Positions 54,461 to 62,591 of a DNA stretch of 64,000 nt are shown one piece after another. The stretch spans positions 18,028 through 82,027 of the forward strand of contig JAFYYW010000011.1 of NCBI GenBank assembly GCA_017548985.1. The letters are read 5' to 3'. Source of the stretch: Bacteroidales bacterium. GTDB taxonomy: Bacteria; Bacteroidota; Bacteroidia; Bacteroidales; UBA932. Both the position numbers and the translations under genes were made by a program. The first letter of the stretch is position 1, and every line of letters starts with the position of its first letter. Below the pieces are notes generated by a model. That model was not told where the DNA came from, searched no databases, and saw only the letters and a program-made list of their open reading frames with translations.

Positions 54461-56785
54461 ATGAGATATCCTTTCGCCGTCGCGGCGCTCTCCCTTGTCC
54501 TTGTGTCCTGTGGCGGGAGTAAAACCACTGATCTTGCCAGCTATGTCGATCCTTTTATCGGCGCCAGTACCAATACAGACGCCGCGGGGGTCTATCATGG
54601 CCTGGGTAAGACCTTCCCAGGGGCCACGACTCCTTTCGGAATGGTCCAAGTTAGCCCGAACACTATAACAGGTGGCGACAACGGGCCGGGCTACAGCTAC
54701 GAGATGAAGACGATAGAAGGTTTCGCCATGACCCAGATGAGTGGGATCGGATGGTATGGCGACCTCGGTAATTTCCTGGTTATGCCCACGACAGGCCCTC
54801 TCCAGAAGATCGCCGGGAAGGAGGATGGTAGTATTAAAGGATGGCGCTCGGCTTATGACAAGGCTTCTGAGACCGCCTCTCCTGGCTACTACTCTGTCGA
54901 TCTTACCGACTATGACATCAAGGTCGAGTGTTCCTCGACTCCTCGTTGTGGAATATTGAGGTTCACTTGGCCTGAGAGCGATCTCTCGAGGATCCAGGTT
55001 GATCTCGCCAGAAGGGTAGGAGGAACTTCCGAGGAACAATATGTGAATATAATTGATGACCACACGATTGAGGGGTGGATGCGTTGCACTCCCGAAACTG
55101 GTGGATGGGGAGATGGGGCAGGCAGGGCCTTATACACGGTCCACTTCCATGCAGAGTTTGATAAACCATTCATTAACAAAGGTTTCTGGTCCGCAGATAT
55201 CCCTGTGGATTGGCCCCGCAAGCGTGACGATGTGACCAGTATTCCTTATCAGGAGAGGGTTTCCCAGGCGGAGGTGATCACAGATTTGAGAGAGATTCAA
55301 GGAAGGCATTTAGGCTTCTTCACCGAGTTCCCCACAAAGGCAGGGGATCAGACGACCCTAAGAGTAGGTATCTCTTTCGTGGATATCGAGGGAGCGAGAA
55401 AGAATTTCGAGACGGAGATAGCGGGAAAGGAATTCGATGTTGTATGCCGTGAGGCCCGTGAATCCTGGAACGAGGCTTTGGCGAAGATGACAGTCAAAGG
55501 CGAGACCGAATCTGATAAGGTCGTTTTCTACACCGCGTTGTACCACACGATGATCGATCCGAGGCTATACGCTGATGTTGATGGGCGATATGATGGTGGT
55601 GATCACACGCCGCATGTGTCTGGAGGATCGTTCGACAAGAGAACCATTTTTAGCGGCTGGGATGTGTTCCGCAGCCAGATGCCGCTCCAGACGATAATCA
55701 ATCCCAAGGTTGTGGACGATTTGATAGCCTCCCTTGTGACTATGGCCGAGGAGAGCGGTGAGGAATATCTCGAGCGCTGGGAATTCCTGAACGCTTACTC
55801 GGGCTGTATGCTCGGTAATCCGGCGGCTCCAGTCATCGCCGACGCTTATGTCAAGGGGATCCGGAACTACGATGTCGACAAGGCTCTGCGCTATGCCATC
55901 AACTCGTCAAGCAAGTTCGGTAATTACCCTCTCGGTTGGGTGGGTAATGGCTTGTCCATTTCCGAGACCCTTGAGCACGCGTACGCTGACTGGTGTATAG
56001 GAAAACTGGCGGAAGCTGCTGGTAATCAGGAGGTGGCTAAGGAGTATTATTCAAGATCCAAAGCTTATCAGAATGTATTCGATCCCGAGGTCGGGTGGTT
56101 CAGGCCCCGCGGGGCTGACGGTTCCTGGGGCCCTTGGCCTGAGGGGGCCAGGACTATGGAGGGGCTTGGTTGCATCGAGAGTAATCCCTACCAGCAAGGC
56201 TGGTTCATACCGCATGACATAGATGGCATGGTCGAGTTGATGGGGGGCAAGGAGAAGGTCCTGTCTGATCTTGAGAATTTCTTCGAGAACACACCTGACA
56301 ACTTGATGTGGAATCAGTACTATAACCACGCCAACGAGCCTGTCCATCATGTCCCCTTCCTGTTCAACGCTTTGGGACAGCCGTGGGAGACCCAGAAATG
56401 GACCCGTTTCATTTGTTCCCACGCTTATTCATCGGATCGTATGACAGGTCTTGTCGGTAATGACGACGTCGGCCAGATGTCAGCCTGGTATGTCCTTGCC
56501 TCCTCCGGTCTCCATCCGCTTTGTCCCGGCGACGGGAAGATGCAGGTCACCAGTCCGGTGTTTGACGAGGTCGTGATTCAGACCGACCCGGCCTATGCTT
56601 CAGGGAAACCATTCATTGTCAGGGCGTTAAATAATAGCCCGGAGAACGTCTATATCCAATCGGCTGAGCTGGACGGCAAACCTCTGGAGGCACCTTATCT
56701 CGATTTCAAACAGATCGCCGCGGGCGGCACTCTTGAGCTTCGTATGGGTTCCGAGCCCTCTAAATGGGGAACTGTCCTGAAGTGA
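54461..56785 (+). CDS. GH92 alpha-mannosidase lipoprotein
   Basis: The ATG at 54461 (not the TTG at 54455) begins lipoprotein signal MRYPFAVAALSLVLVSC (Cys17). The protein is 774 residues. GH92 blocks are distinct: YVDPFIGASTN, KTFPGATTPFGMVQVSPNT, GPGYSYEMKTIEGFAMTQMS, IFSGWDVFRSQMPL, HVPFLFNALGQPWETQKWTR and GNDDVGQMSAWYVLASSGLH. GH92 enzymes are calcium-dependent exo-alpha-mannosidases acting on alpha-1,2, 1,3 or 1,4 links of N-glycans and mannans. It acts next to GH38 on the same glycan class; the beta-mannoside left over would suit GH130. Last gene of the operon. Confidence 0.94.
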   Translation: MRYPFAVAALSLVLVSCGGSKTTDLASYVDPFIGASTNTDAAGVYHGLGKTFPGATTPFGMVQVSPNTITGGDNGPGYSYEMKTIEGFAMTQMSGIGWYGDLGNFLVMPTTGPLQKIAGKEDGSIKGWRSAYDKASETASPGYYSVDLTDYDIKVECSSTPRCGILRFTWPESDLSRIQVDLARRVGGTSEEQYVNIIDDHTIEGWMRCTPETGGWGDGAGRALYTVHFHAEFDKPFINKGFWSADIPVDWPRKRDDVTSIPYQERVSQAEVITDLREIQGRHLGFFTEFPTKAGDQTTLRVGISFVDIEGARKNFETEIAGKEFDVVCREARESWNEALAKMTVKGETESDKVVFYTALYHTMIDPRLYADVDGRYDGGDHTPHVSGGSFDKRTIFSGWDVFRSQMPLQTIINPKVVDDLIASLVTMAEESGEEYLERWEFLNAYSGCMLGNPAAPVIADAYVKGIRNYDVDKALRYAINSSSKFGNYPLGWVGNGLSISETLEHAYADWCIGKLAEAAGNQEVAKEYYSRSKAYQNVFDPEVGWFRPRGADGSWGPWPEGARTMEGLGCIESNPYQQGWFIPHDIDGMVELMGGKEKVLSDLENFFENTPDNLMWNQYYNHANEPVHHVPFLFNALGQPWETQKWTRFICSHAYSSDRMTGLVGNDDVGQMSAWYVLASSGLHPLCPGDGKMQVTSPVFDEVVIQTDPAYASGKPFIVRALNNSPENVYIQSAELDGKPLEAPYLDFKQIAAGGTLELRMGSEPSKWGTVLK

Positions 56786-56804
56786 CAAGTCCAGTTATGC
56801 CCAC

Positions 56805-56836
56805 CTGTCACCCTGAGCGTCAGCGAAGGATCTTCC
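56805..56836. repeat. REP-like dispersed element overlapping the end of the CoA-transferase gene
   Basis: The sequence reads CTGTCACCCTGAGCG then TCAGCGAAGGATCTT. Elements of this form (TGTCA-CCTGAGCG-AGCGAAGGATCT) are widely scattered in Bacteroidota genomes. Only one copy was noticed in this window. It contains the stop codon of the minus-strand gene, so the terminal residues KILR derive from the element. Confidence 0.5.
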
Positions 56837-58118
56837 AGTGAGGGCCGAAGCGCTCGAAAGCCGCCTTATCCAAAGCCTCCCTGTCATCGGGGTGGGCTAT
56901 GGAGATCAGCAGCCTGGCTCTCTCCTGCAATGATTTGCCCCGGAGATTGACGGCTCCATATTCAGTGACAATCCAATGGACATCCGCCCTGGGGGTGACT
57001 ACTCCCGCTCCAGGATGAAGGGTAGGTACGATCTTGGACATTCCTTTGTTGGTCCGGGAGGCGAGGGCAATCATGGATACCCCGCCCTCAGACATGGCGG
57101 CGCCCCTGACGAAATCCAGCTGTCCTCCGGTTCCCGAGAATATCCTGGTTCCGATCGAGTCCGCACAGACCTGGCCGGTCAGGTCGATTTCTGTCGCTGA
57201 ATTGATGGAGGTCACTTTCGGGTTGCGGGATATGACCCACGGGTCGTTGACATAGCCGATCTCCTTCATCAGCACGTCAGGATTGCGGTCGATGAACGAA
57301 TACACATCGGATGAGCCGAGAAGGAACGAGGCGACGATTTTGCCCCTGTCAATCTTCTTGTTATTTCCTGTTATGACTCCGGATTTGATCAATCCGAGAA
57401 CCCCGTCAGCGAACATCTCGGTGTGGATTCCTAAATCCTTATGGCATCCCAATTGGGCGGCGAGAGCGTTCGGCAAGCTTCCTATACCCATCTGCAGGCA
57501 GGCACCGTCCTGGACGAGCTCGGCGCAGTTCTTCCCTATAAGGATATCTGTTGTACCAGGTTCGGTATATTCCTTAGTGAAAAGGGGAGTGTCGTCAGAC
57601 ACGAGATAATCAAATGAGTCGAGTGGGACGAGGTCTCCGTATGCGAAAGGCACGTTCGGATTGACGACACCTATCTTGACCCTGGCGGTCTCGATGGCCG
57701 CGGGGGAGCAGTCCACCGAGGTCCCAAGGGAGACCATCCCGTTTTCATCGGGAAGTGAGACCTGGACCAGAGCCGCTCCAAGCTTGATGGCCCCGCTCCT
57801 GTACAGCCTTTGTGTGTCAAACAGATGGACTGGTAGGTAGTCAGCGTAACCGGCGTTGACATTGGCCCTGACATTCGGGCCCACGAAGAAACCTTGCTCA
57901 AAGAATATCCCGGCGTACTTGGGGTCGGAATACGGTGCCGCTCCCTCAGTGTGGAAGTGGTGGAAATGAAGATCTTCCACCTCTCCGGCCTCAGCTCTCC
58001 TTACCAGGGCGTCAATCAAGACATGCGGCACACTGGCCACACTTCCGAGATGAATGTGGTCTCCAGACCGGATGGCCGCCACGGCCTCATCAGCAGATAC
58101 GTAATGGATTTCTTTCAT
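56820..58118 (-). CDS. Acetyl-CoA hydrolase/CoA-transferase (4-hydroxybutyrate CoA-transferase family)
   Basis: This 432-residue cytosolic enzyme moves coenzyme A between acetyl-CoA and short-chain acids such as butyrate, 4-hydroxybutyrate or succinate. Key motifs are MGIGSLPNALA (about 210-220), catalytic E234 in HTEMFADGV and the C-terminal GTGGQLDFVRGA and HWIVTEYGAVNLRG. Length fits the family. The acceptor cannot be told from sequence. The gene is monocistronic with a TATCTTTG -7 box just upstream. The final residues lie in a REP-like element (56805-56836). Confidence 0.9.
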   Translation of the reverse strand: MKEIHYVSADEAVAAIRSGDHIHLGSVASVPHVLIDALVRRAEAGEVEDLHFHHFHTEGAAPYSDPKYAGIFFEQGFFVGPNVRANVNAGYADYLPVHLFDTQRLYRSGAIKLGAALVQVSLPDENGMVSLGTSVDCSPAAIETARVKIGVVNPNVPFAYGDLVPLDSFDYLVSDDTPLFTKEYTEPGTTDILIGKNCAELVQDGACLQMGIGSLPNALAAQLGCHKDLGIHTEMFADGVLGLIKSGVITGNNKKIDRGKIVASFLLGSSDVYSFIDRNPDVLMKEIGYVNDPWVISRNPKVTSINSATEIDLTGQVCADSIGTRIFSGTGGQLDFVRGAAMSEGGVSMIALASRTNKGMSKIVPTLHPGAGVVTPRADVHWIVTEYGAVNLRGKSLQERARLLISIAHPDDREALDKAAFERFGPHWKILR

Positions 58119-58137
58119 GCAAGTCCGTTTATCCCCG

Positions 58138-58145
58138 CAAAGATA
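58138..58145 (-). promoter_or_regulatory. -7 box for the CoA-transferase gene
   Basis: On the minus strand TATCTTTG matches TAnnTTTG and is followed by CGGGG. It lies about 20 bases before the start at 58118, so the leader would be short. No clear -33 was found. Confidence 0.55.
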
Positions 58146-58168
58146 ATGAAATAAGAAAAGAAAATCCC

Positions 58169-58176
58169 TAAATTCG
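58169..58176 (+). promoter_or_regulatory. Possible -7 box for mazG, leaderless if used
   Basis: TAAATTCG matches 7 of 8 positions of TAnnTTTG and ends 4 bases before the ATG at 58181. Confidence 0.35.
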
Positions 58177-58180
58177 CGCC

Positions 58181-58999
58181 ATGTTGAACAAAGAGAAGAA
58201 AATGGAGGCGTTCGAGAGGGCGCTTGAAGTCATGGACAGGCTCAGGGCTGACTGCCCGTGGAATCATGCGCAGACGATCGACACCTTGAGGCCGATGACC
58301 ATTGAGGAGGTCTATGAGCTCAGTGACGCCGTCTTGAAAAAAGACGAGAAAGCTCTTGAGAAGGAGCTGGGTGACGTTTTTCTCCATGTCATTTTTTATG
58401 CCAAGATAGCCGAGGAGGAAGGACGCTATGACATCTCCGATGTGCTGAACAAGCTTTGCGAGAAAATGATTTACCGCCATCCTCACGTGTTCTCGACAAC
58501 TAAAGTCGCCGACGCTGAGGAAGTCTCCACCAATTGGGAAATGCTTAAGGCGAAGGAGAAGGGAGGCAACAAGCGGATACTCTCCGGGATCCCGGATTCC
58601 CTGCCTCCCATCTTGAAGGCTTATTCGATGCAAGATAAGGCCGGGGGAGTGGGCTTTGACTGGGAGGAGAAGAGCCAGGTATGGGATAAGGTGAAGGAGG
58701 AGCAGGTAGAGCTTCAGACCGAGTTTGAGGCGATGGCCAAGGCTGTCACCGAAGATGAGAAAAAGGCTGCCTACGATCGTGCTGAAGAGGAGTTGGGCGA
58801 CTTCATGTTCGCCACTGTCAACGCCGCCAGGTTGTATGGGATCGACCCTGACACCGCTCTGAACAAGGCATGTGACAAGTTCCGGCGGCGCTTCACATAT
58901 TTGGAAGAGAACACCATCCGCCAGGGGCTTGACCTTCACGACATGACCCTTCAGGAAATGGACGCCATTTGGGATGAGGGGAAGGCCAAAGGCTTGTGA
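58181..58999 (+). CDS. mazG: Nucleoside triphosphate pyrophosphohydrolase MazG
   Basis: This cytosolic enzyme hydrolyses NTPs, including damaged ones, to NMP and pyrophosphate. The 272-residue protein has the two-domain MazG build. In domain 1 the metal-binding EEVYE and KELGDVFLH follow LRADCPWNHAQT. In domain 2 (about 170-260) KEEQVELQTE and EEELGDFMFATVNAARLYG are visible. KYSMQDKAGGVGFDW-like linker text (AYSMQDKAGGVGFDWE) is highly conserved in the family. An in-frame ATG at 58202 could be an alternative start. It lies upstream of a GNAT-like gene that seems to have its own promoter. Confidence 0.96.
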   Translation: MLNKEKKMEAFERALEVMDRLRADCPWNHAQTIDTLRPMTIEEVYELSDAVLKKDEKALEKELGDVFLHVIFYAKIAEEEGRYDISDVLNKLCEKMIYRHPHVFSTTKVADAEEVSTNWEMLKAKEKGGNKRILSGIPDSLPPILKAYSMQDKAGGVGFDWEEKSQVWDKVKEEQVELQTEFEAMAKAVTEDEKKAAYDRAEEELGDFMFATVNAARLYGIDPDTALNKACDKFRRRFTYLEENTIRQGLDLHDMTLQEMDAIWDEGKAKGL

Positions 59000-59023
59000 T
59001 TGTTAAACTTTGCGGGAATATTG

Positions 59024-59054
59024 TTGGCAAAATCGCCGATAGTTCTTACATTTG
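59024..59054 (+). promoter_or_regulatory. Promoter of the GNAT-like gene, apparently leaderless
   Basis: TTG at 59024-59026 and TACATTTG at 59047-59054 are 20 bases apart, matching the Bacteroides layout. The -7 box ends only 4 bases before the ATG at 59059, so the transcript would begin at or next to the start codon. Confidence 0.6.
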
Positions 59055-59058
59055 CGGG

Positions 59059-60177
59059 ATGTCTGATTATAGAGTAGTTGAGGTTCAGGGTAAAAGGGAC
59101 TTGAAGAAGTTTATCAAGTTCCCTGACAAATTGTACAAAGACTGCCCTCAGTATGTTCCCGCGCTTCATTCTGATCAAGTCAAATCTTTAACCAAGGTTT
59201 CCACCCTCTCATATTGCAAACGCAAGATGTGGATGGTGCTTGATGGCAAGAAGGTCGTTGGAAGGATCTGTGGGATGATAAACCCGCGCTACAACGCTCT
59301 ATACGACAAAAAGAGGGCGAGATTCGGCTGGTTTGACACTATCGATGATCTTGAGGTTGCCCGTCTTCTGATCGGCACTGCCGAGTCCTGGGCTAAGGAG
59401 AACGGGATGACGGAGATACACGGCCCCCTATACTACAACACCCTTGGAAAACAAGGAATGCTCATCGAGGGCTTCCAGAATATTCCTCCTTTCAACTGCA
59501 TCTATAATTATCCCTATTACGTGAACTTCATGGACGCTCTCGGTTACGTCAAGGAGTGTGACTGGGTGCAGTACAAGGTGCCAGCGGACGAGCCTTTGCA
59601 GGAGAAGATCACCAGGATAGCCTCCCTCTTGAGGGAAAGGTACAATCTCCACGAAGGCAGTATAGACTTGCTTAAGAAGGATAAGGCCAAGGTCAGGTAT
59701 TTCTTCGATGTTTATAACGAGAGTTTCGCGAAGGCGGTTTATAATTTCATCCCTTTCACTAAAGAGGAGATAGAGGAGGAAGCCTCGTCTGTCATGATGT
59801 TCCTGTCAGACAAGACGAGTAGCATAATCTTTGATGAGAATGAGGACCTGGTTGGATTCGGTATCACCTTCCCGAGCATCTCCAAGGCCCTCCAGAAGGC
59901 GAAAGGACACCTTTTCCCCTTCGGGTGGTGGCATCTTCTCAGGGCCCTTCGTCACTACGACACTGTCGACTTGATGATTAATGGCGCCGTGCCGAAATGG
60001 CAGAACAAGGGAGTCTCGTCGATTTACCATTGCACGATGTCTGAGAAATACATCGCCGCTGGTACCAAATGGGCGATAACGAACCCTCAGATAGAGTCCA
60101 ACGGCCCTGCCAATGTGTGGACTAAATATGATAGCGAGCTTTTCATGAGACGCAGATGTTTCGTGAAGGAACTTTAA
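59059..60177 (+). CDS. GNAT-fold acyltransferase-like protein
   Basis: The ATG at 59059 (372 residues) is preferred over an upstream frame opening at 58996, which would cover the promoter. The protein starts with SDYRVVEVQGKRDLKKFIKF and an F-P-x-x-L-Y-K-D-C-P-x-Y-V-P pattern, then RICGMINPRYNALYDKKRARFGWFDTIDD, AESWAKENGMTEIHGPLYYN and LDGKKVVGRI. It reads as a tandem or extended GNAT fold common in Bacteroidota and annotated only as hypothetical or N-acetyltransferase. The substrate is unknown. It lies 9 bases before prfA and is probably co-transcribed with it. Confidence 0.75.
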   Translation: MSDYRVVEVQGKRDLKKFIKFPDKLYKDCPQYVPALHSDQVKSLTKVSTLSYCKRKMWMVLDGKKVVGRICGMINPRYNALYDKKRARFGWFDTIDDLEVARLLIGTAESWAKENGMTEIHGPLYYNTLGKQGMLIEGFQNIPPFNCIYNYPYYVNFMDALGYVKECDWVQYKVPADEPLQEKITRIASLLRERYNLHEGSIDLLKKDKAKVRYFFDVYNESFAKAVYNFIPFTKEEIEEEASSVMMFLSDKTSSIIFDENEDLVGFGITFPSISKALQKAKGHLFPFGWWHLLRALRHYDTVDLMINGAVPKWQNKGVSSIYHCTMSEKYIAAGTKWAITNPQIESNGPANVWTKYDSELFMRRRCFVKEL

Positions 60178-60186
60178 GGAAAGAAT

Positions 60187-61278
60187 ATGGCGGAGAACAC
60201 TCTGATAGACAAGATCCTGGCTCTCCAGGAAAAGTATAACTCACTGCAGGCCCAGCTCTCTGATCCCGCGGTGATCGCCGACATGAAGAAGTATGTCCAG
60301 CTCAACAAGGACTACAAGCAGTTGGAGCCGATCGTGAAGACCGGTCTGGACTACAAGAGGAAGGTTGAGGAGCTGGCGGACGCGAAAGACATCCTGATCA
60401 ACGAGAAGGATGACGACCTGAAGGAGATGGCGAGAGCCGAGGTAGCTGAGATTGAGCCTCTGCTTCCACAGATGGAGGAGCAGATCAAGATATTGCTTAT
60501 TCCCGCCGATCCTGATGACGCCAAGAACGCCATTGTCGAGATCCGGGGCGGTACAGGTGGCGATGAGGCTGCCATATTCGCCGGCGATCTTTTCAGGATG
60601 TACTCCAAATACGCTGAGAAGAAAGGGTGGAAGCTTGAGGTAAATGATTCGACTCCAGGTACTTCCGGTGGATTCAAGATGATAGTTTTCAAGCTTTCTT
60701 CCAATGATGAGGGCGTCTATGGGATTATGAAATATGAGTCCGGTGTCCACCGGGTCCAGAGAGTTCCCCAAACCGAGACCCAGGGAAGAATCCAGACGTC
60801 TGCCGCCTCGGTGGCCGTTTTCCCTGAGGCGGGTGAGTTCGATGTCGATCTCAAGTGGGAGGATATCCGTCTCGATCTGTTCTGTGCTTCCGGTCCTGGC
60901 GGCCAGGGTGTCAACACGACATATTCCGCTGTCCGTCTGACCCACCTCCCGACCGGATTGGTCGTCCAATGTCAAGAGGAGCGCTCCCAGCTCAAGAATA
61001 AGGATCGCGCCTTTGAGGAGCTCAGGACTCGTCTTTACAATCTGGAGCATCAGAAGTATCTCGATGAGATCGGGGCGAAGCGCAAGACCATGGTCTCTAC
61101 GGGTGACCGTTCCGCCAAGATACGCACCTATAACTATCCTCAGGGTCGTGTGACGGATCATAGGATCAACTGGTCGATGTATAATCTTCCGGTCTTTATG
61201 GATGGTGACATCCAGGAGTGCATCAATCAGCTTCAGATCGCTGAGAACGCTGAGCGCCTGAAGGAGGCTGGTGATTAA
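60187..61278 (+). CDS. prfA: Peptide chain release factor 1
   Basis: RF1 ends translation at UAA and UAG. The 363-residue protein has the stop-reading P-x-T site at residues 194-196 (PQT, in HRVQRVPQTETQGRIQTS) and the catalytic GGQ at 238-240 (SGPGGQGVNTTYSAVRLTH). The P-x-T form separates it from RF2, which has SPF. Length and order of domains are normal. A hairpin follows the stop codon. Confidence 0.97.
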   Translation: MAENTLIDKILALQEKYNSLQAQLSDPAVIADMKKYVQLNKDYKQLEPIVKTGLDYKRKVEELADAKDILINEKDDDLKEMARAEVAEIEPLLPQMEEQIKILLIPADPDDAKNAIVEIRGGTGGDEAAIFAGDLFRMYSKYAEKKGWKLEVNDSTPGTSGGFKMIVFKLSSNDEGVYGIMKYESGVHRVQRVPQTETQGRIQTSAASVAVFPEAGEFDVDLKWEDIRLDLFCASGPGGQGVNTTYSAVRLTHLPTGLVVQCQEERSQLKNKDRAFEELRTRLYNLEHQKYLDEIGAKRKTMVSTGDRSAKIRTYNYPQGRVTDHRINWSMYNLPVFMDGDIQECINQLQIAENAERLKEAGD

Positions 61279-61281
61279 TGG

Positions 61282-61302
61282 ATGGCCGGTCAGACCGGCC
61301 AT
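61282..61302 (+). terminator. Hairpin after prfA
   Basis: ATGGCCGG pairs with CCGGCCAT (8 bp, loop TCAGA), starting 4 bases after the prfA stop. No T-run follows, so it may only slow or partly stop transcription before yhhQ. Confidence 0.5.
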
Positions 61303-61340
61303 GACAACAGTGTACTAGGAAACCACTTAAAAAACTAGGA

Positions 61341-62024
61341 ATGCGTAAAGCGACTTTTTCAACAGCCTTTGTGCTGATGGCCGTACTATTCACGGTCTGT
61401 CTTATCACATCAAATCTTTTCGCGGCGAAAATATTTTCCATCGGAAAGTTGGCGCTACCTTGCGCTGTCCTGATATTCCCTATCTCCTACATTCTGAACG
61501 ATTGTTTCACGGAGGTGTGGGGCTACAAGAAAGCCCGTCTGGTCATCTGGATGGCTTTCGCTATGAATCTCTTTGTCGCGTTGGTGGCTCAGTTTGCCGT
61601 CGCTCTTCCCGCCGCCTCATTCTGGACAGGGGGAGAGCATTTCGACTTTGTGTTCAAGATGGCTCCCAGGGTGCTTCTGGCGTCTTTACTCGCTTTCCTC
61701 GCGGGATCCACGTTCAACGCGTATGTCTTGAGCAAGATGAAAGTGGCCCAGGGAGGGAGGGGCTTTTCCTTCAGGGCTATAGTATCTTCCTTGGCAGGAG
61801 AGTGCCTTGACTCGCTGATATTCATGCCGATAGCTTTCTGGGGCACCCCAATGAGGGATCTCGGGTGGATGATGCTATGCCAGGTCTCCTTCAAGGTCCT
61901 TTACGAGATAGTGATACTTCCGGTCACGGCGGCTGTGGTGAGGAAACTTAAAGCCATCGAGGGCGAGGACGCCTATGACCATGGAGTGAGTTATAACCCT
62001 TTCAAGATAAGTGATATTCAATAA
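61341..62024 (+). CDS. yhhQ: Queuosine precursor transporter, YhhQ family
   Basis: This inner-membrane protein of 227 residues has six or so hydrophobic segments. Motifs [47 protein letters not shown] and [17 protein letters not shown] match the YhhQ (DUF165) family that imports preQ0 or preQ1 for queuosine tRNA modification. The role is supported by the next gene, queF, only 1 base after its stop. Together they would take up and reduce the precursor. No queCDE genes are visible in the window. Confidence 0.93.
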   Translation: MRKATFSTAFVLMAVLFTVCLITSNLFAAKIFSIGKLALPCAVLIFPISYILNDCFTEVWGYKKARLVIWMAFAMNLFVALVAQFAVALPAASFWTGGEHFDFVFKMAPRVLLASLLAFLAGSTFNAYVLSKMKVAQGGRGFSFRAIVSSLAGECLDSLIFMPIAFWGTPMRDLGWMMLCQVSFKVLYEIVILPVTAAVVRKLKAIEGEDAYDHGVSYNPFKISDIQ

Positions 62025-62025
62025 T

Positions 62026-62484
62026 ATGGAAGACAGGAAAAAAGAAGGGCTGGAGGCTCTTGGCCATGCGACCCGCTATAAGATGGATTACGCTCCCGAG
62101 GTCCTTGAGACCTTCGAGAACATGCATCCCGGCCGTGATTATTGGGTGAGGTTCAATTGCCCGGAGTTCACGACACTATGCCCTATTACAGGGCAGCCTG
62201 ATTTCGCTGAGATCAGGATCAGCTATATTCCTGACATCAGAATGGTCGAGAGCAAGAGTTTGAAGCTCTACCTTTTCAGTTTCCGCAACCATGGCGGATT
62301 CCACGAGGATTGTGTCAATATTATCCTCAATGACCTCGTCAGGCTGATGGATCCTAAGTACATCGAGGTGCTCGGACTGTTTACCCCCCGAGGTGGCATA
62401 TCCATCCATCCTTATGTCAATTACGGCCGTCCCGGGACTGACTACGAGGCACTCGCCAAACAGCGGTTCGCCACTCACGAGTGA
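62026..62484 (+). CDS. queF: NADPH-dependent 7-cyano-7-deazaguanine reductase
   Basis: QueF reduces preQ0 to preQ1 in queuosine synthesis. The start at 62026 gives 152 residues, the usual size of the short (unimodular) YkvM type. The catalytic site [16 protein letters not shown] holds nucleophile C52 and D59. The NADPH/substrate motif follows at [20 protein letters not shown], and the end [12 protein letters not shown] is typical. It is coupled to yhhQ and closed by a strong terminator. Confidence 0.96.
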   Translation: MEDRKKEGLEALGHATRYKMDYAPEVLETFENMHPGRDYWVRFNCPEFTTLCPITGQPDFAEIRISYIPDIRMVESKSLKLYLFSFRNHGGFHEDCVNIILNDLVRLMDPKYIEVLGLFTPRGGISIHPYVNYGRPGTDYEALAKQRFATHE

Positions 62485-62527
62485 CAAATTGTCAGCCTTC
62501 CCGGCTTGGCATAACATTCGTTGTTTC

Positions 62528-62559
62528 ATCCGAGGCTGACTGGCGTGTCAGCCCCGGAT
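62528..62559 (+). terminator. Intrinsic terminator of the yhhQ-queF unit
   Basis: ATCCGAGGCTGAC pairs with GTCAGCCCCGGAT with one A-C mismatch (12 pairs), loop TGGCGT, followed by TTATTTT. Confidence 0.87.
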
Positions 62560-62576
62560 TTATTTTGTAAACAATA

Positions 62577-62583
62577 AAAGGAG
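62577..62583 (+). promoter_or_regulatory. Ribosome binding site of dnaK
   Basis: AAAGGAG lies 8 bases before the ATG at 62592 and fixes the start. No CIRCE inverted repeat is seen in the preceding 30 bases, and no clear -7 box was found. Confidence 0.6.
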
Positions 62584-62591
62584 AAAAGAAT

